In this document: positions 16,442-25,373 of the stretch, piece by piece
How the letters are laid out: every line of letters starts with the position of its first letter
Position numbering within the stretch: the stretch's first letter is position 1
Position numbers and translations under genes: made by a program
The notes under the pieces: model-generated
What the model was told of the DNA's origin: nothing
Seen by the model: only the letters and a program-made list of their open reading frames with translations
Database searches by the model: none
NCBI GenBank assembly: GCA_025059205.1
Contig: JANXDS010000004.1
Location: 1 to 64,000 of the forward strand
Length of the DNA: 64,000 nt
Direction: 5' to 3'
Origin: Aigarchaeota archaeon
GTDB taxonomy: Archaea > Thermoproteota > Nitrososphaeria_A > Caldarchaeales > Wolframiiraptoraceae

Positions 16442-17047
16442 TTATTTCTTGTCCAACGCCAACAAGAATATCTCGGAACTGTGTTTTCTTGTAGCCGTAG
16501 GTACGACTCGCTTGACCCTTCGAAAGTTAAGACGCAACCTTTCTTCGATGCTCTTTACCTCGGGACTTTCAAAAAGTTTTATGTAAAGTCCGCCACCCTT
16601 ACGAAGCAACTCTCCTGCTATCCTTAGAGCAGCTTCGACGAGTTCGAGCTGTCTCGGTATATCTACTTCTCTGATGCCTGTTAAGCTTCGTGCTAAATCC
16701 GATACAACCTTATCGGCCAACTCACCGTTCAGCGCTTCCCTTATCTTCTCTGTTATATGAGGGTCAAGGACGTCCGAAGTTATTCTTACAACGTTGTTCG
16801 CGATATTGAAATCTTGTGGTTTTATATCCACGGCTACGACAAGACCTCGTGGACCGACGTACTTGGCAGCTAGTTGTACCATCCCTCCGGGTGCCGAGCC
16901 TAAGATTACGACTTTATCGCCTGGCTTTAGAAAGCCGTACTTCTTCTGTACGTACTGGAGCTTAAAGGCAGCCCTTGAAAGTAGTCCCAATTTTCTCGCA
17001 AGCGTGGTATAATGATCTCTAGAAGGAGAAGGGTGTTTCCTAAGCAT
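16442..17047 (-). CDS. rlmE: RlmE/FtsJ-type 2'-O-ribose RNA methyltransferase
   Basis: The protein has 201 residues and a compact Rossmann fold. SRAAFKLQ carries the first catalytic lysine, VVILGSAPGGMVQLAAKYVG binds SAM, KVVSDLARSLTG gives the aspartate and LYIKLFESPE gives the second lysine, so the K-D-K-E tetrad of FtsJ enzymes is intact. Archaeal members methylate 23S rRNA or tRNA ribose. It is convergent with trm1 and lies three bases downstream of the TFE-beta gene. Confidence 0.92.
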   Translation of the reverse strand: MLRKHPSPSRDHYTTLARKLGLLSRAAFKLQYVQKKYGFLKPGDKVVILGSAPGGMVQLAAKYVGPRGLVVAVDIKPQDFNIANNVVRITSDVLDPHITEKIREALNGELADKVVSDLARSLTGIREVDIPRQLELVEAALRIAGELLRKGGGLYIKLFESPEVKSIEERLRLNFRRVKRVVPTATRKHSSEIFLLALDKK

Positions 17048-17050
17048 ACA

Positions 17051-17422
17051 TTAGACCTGGCCGATACCGTCGGTCTGCTGTCCCAGTATCCACTCTTCCA
17101 ACCGCACGCATATACAGGGCGTTACCGTCCTTTCCAAGCCGCATGTATTTTCATGCGTGCAGGATGGACATGGAGCGCCCTTGATGGGGTCGACGCTCAG
17201 CTGCTTTATCAGAGGAACCAACCTTCTGGTCCATCTATCATTCGCAAACTCCTTAACCCGCTTTACTATCCCCTTCTTTTCTAACTTTATCGCTATCCTA
17301 GAACCTTCTCTACTCGTAACGCCGAGTTTATGCCAGAGCTCAGATTGAAGTATGCCCTTGTCTTCGTATTTCAGCAGGAGCTTTATTGCTCGCTCCTCAA
17401 GTTTTGTCATCTTCATCTGCAT
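17051..17422 (-). CDS. TFE-beta (RPC34/39-like) transcription factor subunit
   Basis: This 123-residue protein has an N-terminal winged helix (about 5-70) and a cysteine cluster at Cys85, Cys88, Cys94 and Cys103/105, ending in CVRLEEWI. That arrangement matches the C-terminal iron-sulfur element of RNA polymerase III subunit RPC39 and its archaeal counterpart TFE-beta, which helps open the promoter with TFE-alpha. The TFB gene lies directly upstream in the same direction, which supports a transcription role. A generic MarR-like helix-turn-helix regulator is the alternative, but it would not explain the cysteines. Confidence 0.78.
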   Translation of the reverse strand: MQMKMTKLEERAIKLLLKYEDKGILQSELWHKLGVTSREGSRIAIKLEKKGIVKRVKEFANDRWTRRLVPLIKQLSVDPIKGAPCPSCTHENTCGLERTVTPCICVRLEEWILGQQTDGIGQV

Positions 17423-17515
17423 GTTCGTTGCACCATAACTTCACACTATCAACTGGTTTTATATCCTTGAGATTATGTCTTGTTTACAAATATTTCACTC
17501 AGTAATATTTAAACA

Positions 17516-18445
17516 CTATTCTGTTTGCAGTTCAACGTATATCTTGGTATTTGTTAACAGTTCTTTATACCTGTTCCTGATGGTTACTTCGGTTACCCTT
17601 GCAACCTCTGCAACCTCTCGCTGTGTTATCTTGTAACCCATGAGCGTTGCTGCCAAATAGGTAGCGGCCGCCGCCAAACCTACGGGCCCTCTTCCGTCAA
17701 TCAAGCCGCATGTCCTCGCATGTTCTAGCAATTCGATCGCAACCCTCTCGACATCGCCCCTCACCCTGAAGTTATTAACGAACCTTGAAACGTAGAGTTT
17801 AGTATCTGGTGAGAGCGGTGCTATGTTTAATTTCTTAATAAGAAACCTATAACATTTCGTTATCTCCTTTTTATTTAAATTTAATGCCATAGCTATCTCG
17901 CTCAGCATCCTTGGGATTCCGCATTGCTTACACGCTAGGTAAACCGCAGCTGCTGCCGTGTTTCTTATGGACCTACCACGCATCGCGCTTGTCTTCACTA
18001 CTTTTCTGTATATGAGACTTGCAGTTTCCATGATATTTGTGGGTAGACCCAACTTTAAACATATTGCCGCAATCTCCGATAAGCCCCTTACGGAACTTCT
18101 CACTGTACCGTTCATTATCGTCATTTTATCGCATCGCTTAAGAGCGGACAACGCTTCGGCTTGCAAGTCCGAAACGTACGCGCCCTTTCCATCTTTCCAT
18201 CCTATTTTAGTTGAAAGGCCCATGTCGTACATGACTAAAGTTATTGGGGCACCAACCCGCGTTCTCTTTCCATCCTTTTCTTGGTTAAAACTCCTCCACT
18301 CAGGTCCTAAGTCGGCTGTAGTATTTACTATTACAAAACCACAATCCACGCAGACTACCTCACCGCTGAGCTTATCGAACAACAGGTTCGAGCTACCGCA
18401 TTCAGGACATCTTGTTACCGTTTCGTCGTGTAACATTCGCGACAA
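17516..18445 (-). CDS. tfb: Transcription initiation factor TFB
   Basis: The 309-residue TFIIB homologue recruits RNA polymerase to TBP-bound promoters. It has the N-terminal zinc ribbon (CPEC and CVDC), the B-reader/linker (GPEWRSFNQEKDGKRTRVGAP) and two cyclin-fold repeats, the second ending in a helix-turn-helix (ITQREVAEVARVTEVTIRNRYKEL) that contacts the BRE. All parts are intact. It lies seven bases after the Gar1 gene and upstream of the TFE-beta gene. Confidence 0.97.
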   Translation of the reverse strand: MSRMLHDETVTRCPECGSSNLLFDKLSGEVVCVDCGFVIVNTTADLGPEWRSFNQEKDGKRTRVGAPITLVMYDMGLSTKIGWKDGKGAYVSDLQAEALSALKRCDKMTIMNGTVRSSVRGLSEIAAICLKLGLPTNIMETASLIYRKVVKTSAMRGRSIRNTAAAAVYLACKQCGIPRMLSEIAMALNLNKKEITKCYRFLIKKLNIAPLSPDTKLYVSRFVNNFRVRGDVERVAIELLEHARTCGLIDGRGPVGLAAAATYLAATLMGYKITQREVAEVARVTEVTIRNRYKELLTNTKIYVELQTE

Positions 18446-18451
18446 AAGCTT

Positions 18452-18691
18452 TCACTCCGTAATATAAAATTTTGAACCCTGTGAGTACTGCTTATCTGTT
18501 GTAAGCTTTATTGCCACAAAATGTGAGCTGACCGGTCCAAAAACGTTTGAAACATAACCAACGTGATTAAGTTCTTCGTCGTAAACTTTAGCTCCCAGGG
18601 CCGGGACAACCTTTCCCTTTAATATAATTTCATTACCTACGGTGTGAATAAGGGTACCCAGAACCACCGGTCCATGCTTCAGCTTAGACAT
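18452..18691 (-). CDS. Gar1-like H/ACA ribonucleoprotein subunit
   Basis: This 79-residue single beta-barrel protein has LGTLIHTVGNEIILKG, GAKVYDEELNHVGYVSNVFGPV and a C-terminal strand (GSKFYIT), the core Gar1 pattern without eukaryotic GAR tails. It binds Cbf5 and helps substrate turnover in RNA-guided pseudouridylation. The adjacent tfb gene with a seven-base gap is a common archaeal arrangement. Confidence 0.88.
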   Translation of the reverse strand: MSKLKHGPVVLGTLIHTVGNEIILKGKVVPALGAKVYDEELNHVGYVSNVFGPVSSHFVAIKLTTDKQYSQGSKFYITE

Positions 18692-18724
18692 ATTTAATAC
18701 TTAATATCGGTTGCATTTAAAATT

Positions 18725-19021
18725 TTATCGTTCTTTCATTTCTTGTTTTAATAATTCCTGTGCTAAGGCCTTTATGACGGATTGTTTGCTTAGTAGTTTA
18801 TCTGGCTTAACTACGAGCCTGCCGGTTTTTTTCCAGTGAGTCTTGGGATGAGCGGCAACCTCAACCTTAACGTACCATCCAAGCTTCTGAGCGGCCTTAC
18901 TCAATTTCTCTACAGTTGGTGACCTAGAGGAGAGTCGCAGTGGAACCCTCCTACCTTCCCTCCAACTCAGTGACCTATCAAAGTACGTAGGCCATATTAT
19001 GAAACCTTCACGCCTAATCAT
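18725..19021 (-). CDS. srp19: Signal recognition particle 19 kDa protein SRP19
   Basis: The protein has 98 residues. The N-terminal IIWPTYFDRSLSWREGRRVPL and the PTVEKLSKAAQKLGW helix are SRP19 hallmarks, and the C-terminal TGRLVV strand followed by a basic helix completes the RNA-binding fold. It organises SRP RNA so that SRP54 can bind. It sits between gar1 and the S8e gene in a leftward run of informational genes. Confidence 0.92.
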   Translation of the reverse strand: MIRREGFIIWPTYFDRSLSWREGRRVPLRLSSRSPTVEKLSKAAQKLGWYVKVEVAAHPKTHWKKTGRLVVKPDKLLSKQSVIKALAQELLKQEMKER

Positions 19022-19052
19022 ATTAAATATCGCCTCTGCATATGCGCTAAGA

Positions 19053-19445
19053 TCAACCTGCAGGAGTTATCAGAACCGCGTTTATAACGCCATCCCTACC
19101 AGGTCTTGAGGTGATTTTAGCGTCCCCGAGTGGTGTTTCGATTATTGCACCTTTAGTGATCACGCCTCTCCTTTCGTAGTCTTTATTGGAGGGGTTAGAT
19201 TTAACCCGGATTATAGTGGTCTTCTCAACTCTTTTCGTAACTGGATTGTAGACGTTTACCACATTATCAGAAACCACAGCTACCTTGAGCCCTCCACCAA
19301 AAGTATCCTTAATCTTTATCTTTCTATCGCCTACGCTGGCTAACGTTGGCTCTCCTCCTCGCTCATACCTCCTCTTCTTCCTATACGGAACCTTTTTGCC
19401 GCCGGTTGGTTTTCGTTTGTGTATATCGGTGTGCCACTGTACCAT
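19053..19445 (-). CDS. Ribosomal protein eS8 (S8e)
   Basis: This 130-residue small-subunit protein starts MVQWHTDIHKRKPTGGKK and continues KKRRYERGGEPTLASVGDRK with the eS8 C-terminal TKGAIIETPLGDAKITSRPGR. The archaeal form is shorter than the eukaryotic one, as here. It lies 27 bases downstream of scpB. Confidence 0.95.
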   Translation of the reverse strand: MVQWHTDIHKRKPTGGKKVPYRKKRRYERGGEPTLASVGDRKIKIKDTFGGGLKVAVVSDNVVNVYNPVTKRVEKTTIIRVKSNPSNKDYERRGVITKGAIIETPLGDAKITSRPGRDGVINAVLITPAG

Positions 19446-19472
19446 GCTTATTCCTTTAAATGAGAGAAGCTT

Positions 19473-20018
19473 TTAACTTTTACCGGAGCTTTTTTCTAAC
19501 AGCCCCTCTATGTATTTTCTTATTTCTTGGGGATTATTCTTGATGTTAAAATAGTCTGCAAAAAGTTGGGTAGTCCTTAGCAGGAGTGTTCTGCCGGATT
19601 TTTCGGCCTCAACTAACCCTTTCTCAATTAACTGTTTAACATGTTTGTAGGCTTCCTTTCCTCTGGCTGCCGCCAGAACCGCCTGGCTTACAGGCTGATG
19701 GTATGCAATGAATGATAAAGTTTTGAGCAAAGCTGTGCTCAAAAGCGGCTTCTTCACGTACCTCCTAACTATTTCCGAGTACTCTGGCGCTAGGCATAGA
19801 AAATACCGCTCACCCTCTAGTTTTTTAATCCTAAACGGATGATTGGATTTTTCGTATTCAGTAGAGATGTCGTTTATAATCTCCCTTATGGTGCTTTTTG
19901 ACGTTGTGCCTACAGCATTCATGAGTTTTTGTAACTCAACCGGCTTATCGGAAGCATAGAGCAGCGACTCAATAACCGCTTTCATCCATGCCTTTCTTTT
20001 TTCATCCATGTATCCCAC
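19473..20018 (-). CDS. scpB: Segregation and condensation protein ScpB
   Basis: This 181-residue protein has two tandem winged helices (about 8-85 and 90-165), with the ScpB features AVIESLLYASDKPVELQKL and LKTLSFIAYHQPVSQAVL. ScpB dimers bind the kleisin ScpA and regulate the SMC ring during chromosome segregation. The GTG at 20018 overlaps scpA; an ATG three codons later (20009) is equally plausible. The order smc-scpA-scpB, all overlapping, indicates one operon. Confidence 0.92.
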   Translation of the reverse strand: MGYMDEKRKAWMKAVIESLLYASDKPVELQKLMNAVGTTSKSTIREIINDISTEYEKSNHPFRIKKLEGERYFLCLAPEYSEIVRRYVKKPLLSTALLKTLSFIAYHQPVSQAVLAAARGKEAYKHVKQLIEKGLVEAEKSGRTLLLRTTQLFADYFNIKNNPQEIRKYIEGLLEKSSGKS

Positions 20019-20652
20019 CCATGGATATCAAGATCTTCCCATTATCGTCTTCGATGATCGTAATCATACCTCTTGACGCAATAAACAGGAGTAGTATAAA
20101 ACGTCTCACTGCCTCTAGCCTATTAACTCCACTCATAATCTCATCTAACGTTATGATCCCTTTAATTTCCAGAACCTCTTTTATAAAATTGTAGAACTCC
20201 TCCAACTTCTCCTCGATTTTTATTATAAAGTCTTCGATGTTTAGTTGTTGTTCGTCATCGTTGTTTTGCTTGCGTTGCGGTGGTGATTCAGAGAGAACGT
20301 GCTTTAGAGCACTAATCAGCTCCATTATAGTGGTCGTCACGAATTCGCCCTTCAACGGTGGAAATATTGGAGGCGGTATGAAGTATTCTTGCTTTTGTTT
20401 TACGACAGGCACTTCGTCAGAAGCAAGTAGCCTCTCCGTTTTTATCCTATGCAGTGTTGCTGCGGAGTATACGGCTATTCCTGAAGAAGTAAAATCAAAC
20501 GTTTCCCTTCTTTTTAGGACCGAGGCCAAAGAACTTAGCAGCTCTCTTAAGTTAATTTCCCAAACTCTTAATTTATCCCAGTTTGTAATGTCGAATAGTA
20601 CACGCCAGGGTGACCTGATCCATTGAATCTTTTCACCTTCTACCTCAGCCAG
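20002..20652 (-). CDS. scpA: Kleisin subunit ScpA, no canonical start codon
   Basis: ScpA is the kleisin that closes the SMC ring. The first in-frame ATG/GTG/TTG is TTG at 20529, but the frame is open to 20682 and encodes the conserved N-terminal SMC-head-binding helices (WIRSPWRVLFDITNWDKLRVWEINLREL in two adjacent parts), so the true start is upstream. CTG at 20652-20650 is preceded by GGAGGG (20666-20661) with an eight-base gap and overlaps the smc stop. ATT at 20628 after AAGGTGA is another option. From CTG the protein has 216 residues and ends in the kleisin winged helix (GIITLDEIMSG, AVRRFILLLFIA). Confidence 0.9.
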   Translation of the reverse strand: MAEVEGEKIQWIRSPWRVLFDITNWDKLRVWEINLRELLSSLASVLKRRETFDFTSSGIAVYSAATLHRIKTERLLASDEVPVVKQKQEYFIPPPIFPPLKGEFVTTTIMELISALKHVLSESPPQRKQNNDDEQQLNIEDFIIKIEEKLEEFYNFIKEVLEIKGIITLDEIMSGVNRLEAVRRFILLLFIASRGMITIIEDDNGKILISMGGIHG

Positions 20653-23600
20653 CTTCGACTCCCTCCAACTTCGTCCTAATTATTCTGGACTCGCCCCTCT
20701 CCATGTAAACACCAATAAGTTGGTCAGCTTTTTCGGCCAGCACATCTTTAAGACTTACGATGATTATCTGCGTCTTCTTAGACATCTCCTTCAGCAATTC
20801 GGCCAACGCAACGGTGTAGGCCACGTCCATATGGGCGTCTATCTCGTCGAAAATGTAGAAGTCGGCAGGTGTGAGGCCTTGGAGTGCCATAAGGAGCGAG
20901 ACGGCTGCAACGGACCTCTCCCCTCCACTAACGCTCCTCAAAGAACGTTGAGGTTTCCCAGGGAACTGCACCACGACTTCAACTCCCGATTCGCTTGGTT
21001 TTGTCTCGTCAACAAGCCTGAGCCAGGCCACACCGTTCGTAAGCCTGTTAAAGTATGCCGCAAACTTTTCGGAAACTTTTTCCATCGTTGTAAAGAAAGC
21101 TTTTAGCTTCTCCCCTTCGACCATCTTTATAAAGTTGATTATCTCTTGCCTTTCCAGCTCTAATTCGCTTATTCTAACTGACCTGAGTTTGTAGTTTCCA
21201 ATCAAAGCCTCGTATTGCTCCGAAGCCAATTGGTTCACAAAAGACAGCTCTTCCCTTTCACCCTCTAAGGCTGTAAGTATTTGCTCTCTAAGTGCAGGCT
21301 CGAATGCTAATAACTCCGTCGCATCTACGTTACCCAACTCGGACAGTTTTCCCATTATCATTTGAAGCTGGGATTCTATCTTCACACTTTCAAGCTTAGC
21401 TTCTTGTTGCTCCGACCATAAGGCCTTTAACCTTTCAGATATCTCGCCTTCTTCTTCGGCTTGCGTTGATATCGATTGTCTTATTTCGTCCCTAATCTTA
21501 ATTAACTCTTTATGTCTCGCCGATAGGTTTTCAATTTCTTGGTCAAGTTTATGAAGTTCCGTCTCCAGCAAAGTTAACCTAGATTCAAGCTCAACCCTCA
21601 GCTTTTTCTCCTCCCCTAGCTTTAGTTTGCTGGCCTCTAGCGAGCGGTTAAGCGATTCGACTTCGGACCTATACCGATTTATCAGATTTAGGATTTTTCT
21701 TTTTGTTTCCTCTAAACTTTTAAGATTCGTTGACTTCTCGGCTAGCTGCACTTTTAATTCCGTATACTTCGATTCAAGGAATTTTAAATTCGATGAAGCT
21801 GACTCGAAATCTTTTTCCATATTTAGTCTTTGTTCCTCTCCGATCGACTCGATGCTGTCAACCTCGGATAAACTCTTTTTAACGCGCTCTTCTTCTTTTG
21901 TAAGGGCCTCTATCCGTTCGTTTATTTTCTTCTCCTTAACCATCAATTGCGAAATGGACCCCTCCAACAATTTGCGCTCAGCGTTGAGCGATTTGATGTC
22001 TGCATTCATAGAAGAAAGCTTCGCTTGATACCTTTGGATTTCACTTCTAATCGATTCTGCCTTTTTTGCGAGCTCATCACGTCTTAATCTCAATTCGTTC
22101 AGCTTAAGTTTTACAACTCCCATATGAGATTCTAGATTTTCCAACTCAGCATGCAGCATGCTTAGCTTGCCTCTCTTATCCCCGAGAACCTTAACAAAAC
22201 CGCCAGGATAGCAAACTATTTTCCTGTCTACAACAACCAGTTTGCCGTTCTTCGTCTTTTCACGCACTCCCTCAAAATTGTTAGCAAATTCTACATTATT
22301 CTTAATCCATGTCTGAAATTTTTCTAAACTATCGCGACCAGTTTCGTCTAATTTGTCGTTTAATGTCAAAAGCCTACATTCAAAATCCAGAGATGCAAAA
22401 GTTTCGGATAACAATCGAGTTACAGCATAGTTGTCTGTTACGATGGCATTTTTCCAATCGTTAAGAACTACGTCAAGCTTTTCAGTATGTTCTGGTAATG
22501 ATTTGAGGAAGCCACCTAACGTTCCCGCAACCCCGTCGACAAATTTGCTGGCCAATAACCCGACAAAATCTTCAAACTTCTTCGTCTCTTCATCTTCAGG
22601 CTGAGTTGTCAATCGTATCCTTAGCTCTGTTATAATGCCTTCAGTCTTCTTGATAACCTCGTCTGCATAAGTCAACATGCCGGAGTAACGTTCGATCAAA
22701 AAATCGTGCTTGCTCAACTCTTGGTTAAGCTTCGTTACCTCATCTTCTGTCATGCGCACTTCGGAAAGAAAATCTTCAAACCTTTCGTCAATCTCAGCGA
22801 TTTTGTTCCTAATAGTCAGGATCTCTTCGCGTACGTCCTCCTTCTCCTTCGTTAATTGCTCCTTGCTGTTTCTGATATTCTCAAGCTTTAAGTGTGCTTC
22901 GGATCGTGCCCTTTCACTCTTAATCTTTGAGAACTTGACCTCTTCTAACTTCTTCTCAAGCTCTTTTACGGTGCTTCTTAACCTCTCAACCTCATCGGAC
23001 ATCCTTGCAACCTCTTCTTCCAATCGTTTTTTATCCTTTGAACATTCGGCAATCTTTAACTCAAGATCGTTAAGCTCCTGCTCGGAAGCCGACGTCGCCG
23101 ATTCAAGCTCGGCAATCTTTTGCTGTATATGCGCAGACTCTTTCTCCAAAATTCCTACACGATTCTCGGAATCTCTTATATCAAGTCTTAACTTTACGAT
23201 CTTCTCAAACGTTTCCTGTCGAGCTTTTACGATCTCTGACATATTTCGCTCTATTTCAGATATTTCGTTTTCTGTTGCTTGTAGGTTAAACTTGAGCTTC
23301 ATAAGCTTCGCGGATACTTCCTGTTTTGCACCCTCTAATGCGTGGATCTGTTCCGTTATGCTAGCGATTTTTGATTGCACCGTTTTAAGAGCTTCGGAGA
23401 TTTTCTCCATCTCTAGTCTGTACTGAAGAGTTCTGAGTTTGGCGATTTCTGCCTCTACAGCCCTCCTCCTAAGATACTGGTTCCTTTCTTTCTCAAGTTG
23501 TTTAACCCTTGTTCTAACCTCGGCCGTGCTGGCTTTAGCAACCTCTAGGTTCTTGTCAGCCTGCGCAAGCTGCTCTTCGGCCTCAGCTTTTTTCCTATCG

Positions 23601-24109
23601 TACTCTGCTATGCCTGCAACTTCTTCTATCAACTTACGCATATCGTCTGGACTCATTTCGGCTAAATTCAATATAGCACCTTGTGGTAGTATGTTAAATC
23701 CTGAAGGTCTTATGTTAGCGGCCGAAAGCAGTGTGAGCAACTCTCCTCTTGATGCTAACTTTCCGTTTATGTAATACTCGCTCTCACCGTTCTGATATAT
23801 CTTCCTACTGATCGTAACCTCATCCGTTTCTATCGGCAGTGCTTTTTCTGAGTTGTCCAAAGTTATTGATACTTTAGCGTATGCTGCTTTTCCTTTGCTC
23901 CCTTCGTGAACTAACTCGGAAAGTCTGCCTACCCTTAAAGCATGCGGACTAAGTTCACCCGTTACAAACCTGATAGCATCGAGTATGTTGGACTTACCGC
24001 CACCGTTCGGACCGGTAATTACGACCAGACCCTTAATTAGCTCGACTGCAGTCTTTCTTTGACCAAAGGACTTAAACGCATGGAGCGATAGCTTTTTAAT
24101 GTAAACCAT
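20645..24109 (-). CDS. smc: Chromosome segregation protein SMC
   Basis: The 1154-residue ATPase has an N-terminal head with Walker A GPNGGGKSN, long heptad-rich coiled-coil arms, a hinge at about 490-650 (LASKFVDGVAGTLGGFLKSL onward) and a C-terminal head with the signature VSGGERSVAAVSLL and Walker B FYIFDEIDAHMD. It compacts and segregates chromosomes with ScpA and ScpB, encoded immediately downstream. ATG at 24109 directly precedes the conserved head. A TATA-like element (GTATAATAAAAAAG, minus strand) lies near 24140. Confidence 0.97.
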   Translation of the reverse strand: MVYIKKLSLHAFKSFGQRKTAVELIKGLVVITGPNGGGKSNILDAIRFVTGELSPHALRVGRLSELVHEGSKGKAAYAKVSITLDNSEKALPIETDEVTISRKIYQNGESEYYINGKLASRGELLTLLSAANIRPSGFNILPQGAILNLAEMSPDDMRKLIEEVAGIAEYDRKKAEAEEQLAQADKNLEVAKASTAEVRTRVKQLEKERNQYLRRRAVEAEIAKLRTLQYRLEMEKISEALKTVQSKIASITEQIHALEGAKQEVSAKLMKLKFNLQATENEISEIERNMSEIVKARQETFEKIVKLRLDIRDSENRVGILEKESAHIQQKIAELESATSASEQELNDLELKIAECSKDKKRLEEEVARMSDEVERLRSTVKELEKKLEEVKFSKIKSERARSEAHLKLENIRNSKEQLTKEKEDVREEILTIRNKIAEIDERFEDFLSEVRMTEDEVTKLNQELSKHDFLIERYSGMLTYADEVIKKTEGIITELRIRLTTQPEDEETKKFEDFVGLLASKFVDGVAGTLGGFLKSLPEHTEKLDVVLNDWKNAIVTDNYAVTRLLSETFASLDFECRLLTLNDKLDETGRDSLEKFQTWIKNNVEFANNFEGVREKTKNGKLVVVDRKIVCYPGGFVKVLGDKRGKLSMLHAELENLESHMGVVKLKLNELRLRRDELAKKAESIRSEIQRYQAKLSSMNADIKSLNAERKLLEGSISQLMVKEKKINERIEALTKEEERVKKSLSEVDSIESIGEEQRLNMEKDFESASSNLKFLESKYTELKVQLAEKSTNLKSLEETKRKILNLINRYRSEVESLNRSLEASKLKLGEEKKLRVELESRLTLLETELHKLDQEIENLSARHKELIKIRDEIRQSISTQAEEEGEISERLKALWSEQQEAKLESVKIESQLQMIMGKLSELGNVDATELLAFEPALREQILTALEGEREELSFVNQLASEQYEALIGNYKLRSVRISELELERQEIINFIKMVEGEKLKAFFTTMEKVSEKFAAYFNRLTNGVAWLRLVDETKPSESGVEVVVQFPGKPQRSLRSVSGGERSVAAVSLLMALQGLTPADFYIFDEIDAHMDVAYTVALAELLKEMSKKTQIIIVSLKDVLAEKADQLIGVYMERGESRIIRTKLEGVEAG
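20661..20666 (-). promoter_or_regulatory. Shine-Dalgarno supporting a CTG start of scpA
   Basis: GGAGGG on the minus strand, inside the last codons of smc, ends eight bases before CTG at 20652. This is normal spacing for coupled translation, and no canonical start codon lies in frame behind it for more than 100 bases. Confidence 0.5.
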
Positions 24110-24305
24110 CCCACACGCCCTACAACTTCTTTAACCCTTTTTTATTATACGGGCAATATTTGTTTATGCTGCCAGAATGGAAGCGCGAATATCACGGCGC
24201 TACGATTGCGTCTTACTAAAAGAATATTCTTATGCTTGTGTTTTAAAGGTTATATTAGTCATTTTGTCTTTTTCCGCCTAGGTTAAAAAGGTAGCTGGTG
24301 TATAA

Positions 24306-25373
24306 ATGGAGAGGATAAAGCACCTTCTAGACCTTATGGAGGAGAAGGCTTTCAGCGCGTATCTGCTGACGTTACCCGAAAATCTTTACTACTTTACAGG
24401 GTTTAGGGGTGAAGGTGCGGCCATAATAACATCCGACGGTACCGTCAAACTCTATACGTTGCCTCTTTACTACGAGTCGGCCGTTCAGCAGGTCATAAAA
24501 GGTATTGACGTAATTAGGACAAAGACACACGATATGTTCAAAGAAGAGCTTACGGAAGAATTGGGTAAATTAGTTGGGGACGTCGGGTTCGACCATATGG
24601 ATGCCGAATCCTTCTGGAAGATGTCATCAAAGCTGAGGTTTTTACATCTGGTACCTTCATCCGAACTTGTTTGGAAGTTAAGGTCCATAAAAGACGAGAA
24701 GGAATTAGAGAATATAATGAAAGCTGCGACGATATCTGATATAGGTATAGAGGTCGCCTCAGACCTGATCTCACCAGGTGTTACCGAACAAGAGGTAAAG
24801 GCAGAGTTAACTGAAGAGTTATTGAAATGTGGTGCAGATGGTGTTGCTTTCGACATAATAGTGGCCTCTGGTGCAAAGTCATCCCTACCCCATGGTGGTC
24901 CAGGTAATAGACAAATTCAAGCTGGTGATGTTGTTGTGATAGATTTAGGCGCCTCGGTAAACGGGTATTCGGCAGACGTAACGAGGACGTTTTTTGTAGG
25001 GGACAAAGTACAGGAAAAGATCGAAAAAATTTACAAAGTGGTCGAGGAAGCTAAAAATTTAGCTGAAGAGCACATGATGGCGTGGGTTTCTGCTTCGTTC
25101 ATCGATAGGGTTGCGAGACAGTTCGTAGAGAATGCAGGACTTGCTGAGTACTTTATCCATAGCTTAGGACACGGCATAGGATTAAGTGTTCATGAGCCGC
25201 CAAAGATATCGCCCAATAGCAAAGACCTACTTGCTGAAAACATGGTCGTGACGTGCGAGCCTGGCGTATATATTCCAGGACAATATGGTATAAGACTCGA
25301 AGACACTTTACTAATTAAGAAGGATGGTGCCGTACGGTTATCTAAAGCACCGTTCCATCCATATACGTATTAA
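24306..25373 (+). CDS. pepQ: M24-family Xaa-Pro dipeptidase/aminopeptidase
   Basis: The protein has 355 residues: a creatinase-type N-terminal domain (about 1-125) and a pita-bread catalytic domain. Metal ligands are visible as DLGA (Asp), SADVTRTFF (Asp), HSLGHGIGLSVHE (His), CEPGVY (Glu) and RLEDTLLI (Glu). It cleaves peptides with proline in the second position and is probably cytosolic since no signal peptide is present. Its stop codon overlaps that of the convergent cis-prenyltransferase gene. Confidence 0.92.
   Translation: MERIKHLLDLMEEKAFSAYLLTLPENLYYFTGFRGEGAAIITSDGTVKLYTLPLYYESAVQQVIKGIDVIRTKTHDMFKEELTEELGKLVGDVGFDHMDAESFWKMSSKLRFLHLVPSSELVWKLRSIKDEKELENIMKAATISDIGIEVASDLISPGVTEQEVKAELTEELLKCGADGVAFDIIVASGAKSSLPHGGPGNRQIQAGDVVVIDLGASVNGYSADVTRTFFVGDKVQEKIEKIYKVVEEAKNLAEEHMMAWVSASFIDRVARQFVENAGLAEYFIHSLGHGIGLSVHEPPKISPNSKDLLAENMVVTCEPGVYIPGQYGIRLEDTLLIKKDGAVRLSKAPFHPYTY

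Noticed and set aside
22710-23426. A 238-codon serine-rich frame antisense to smc
   Set aside because: It lies opposite the smc coiled-coil region; Glu/Lys/Leu-rich heptads on one strand produce Ser/Phe-rich open frames on the other. No promoter or family match.
24110-24305. A short frame (MLPEWKREYHG..., about 24169) between smc and pepQ
   Set aside because: Only 17 codons, no Shine-Dalgarno, and it overlaps probable promoter sequence.
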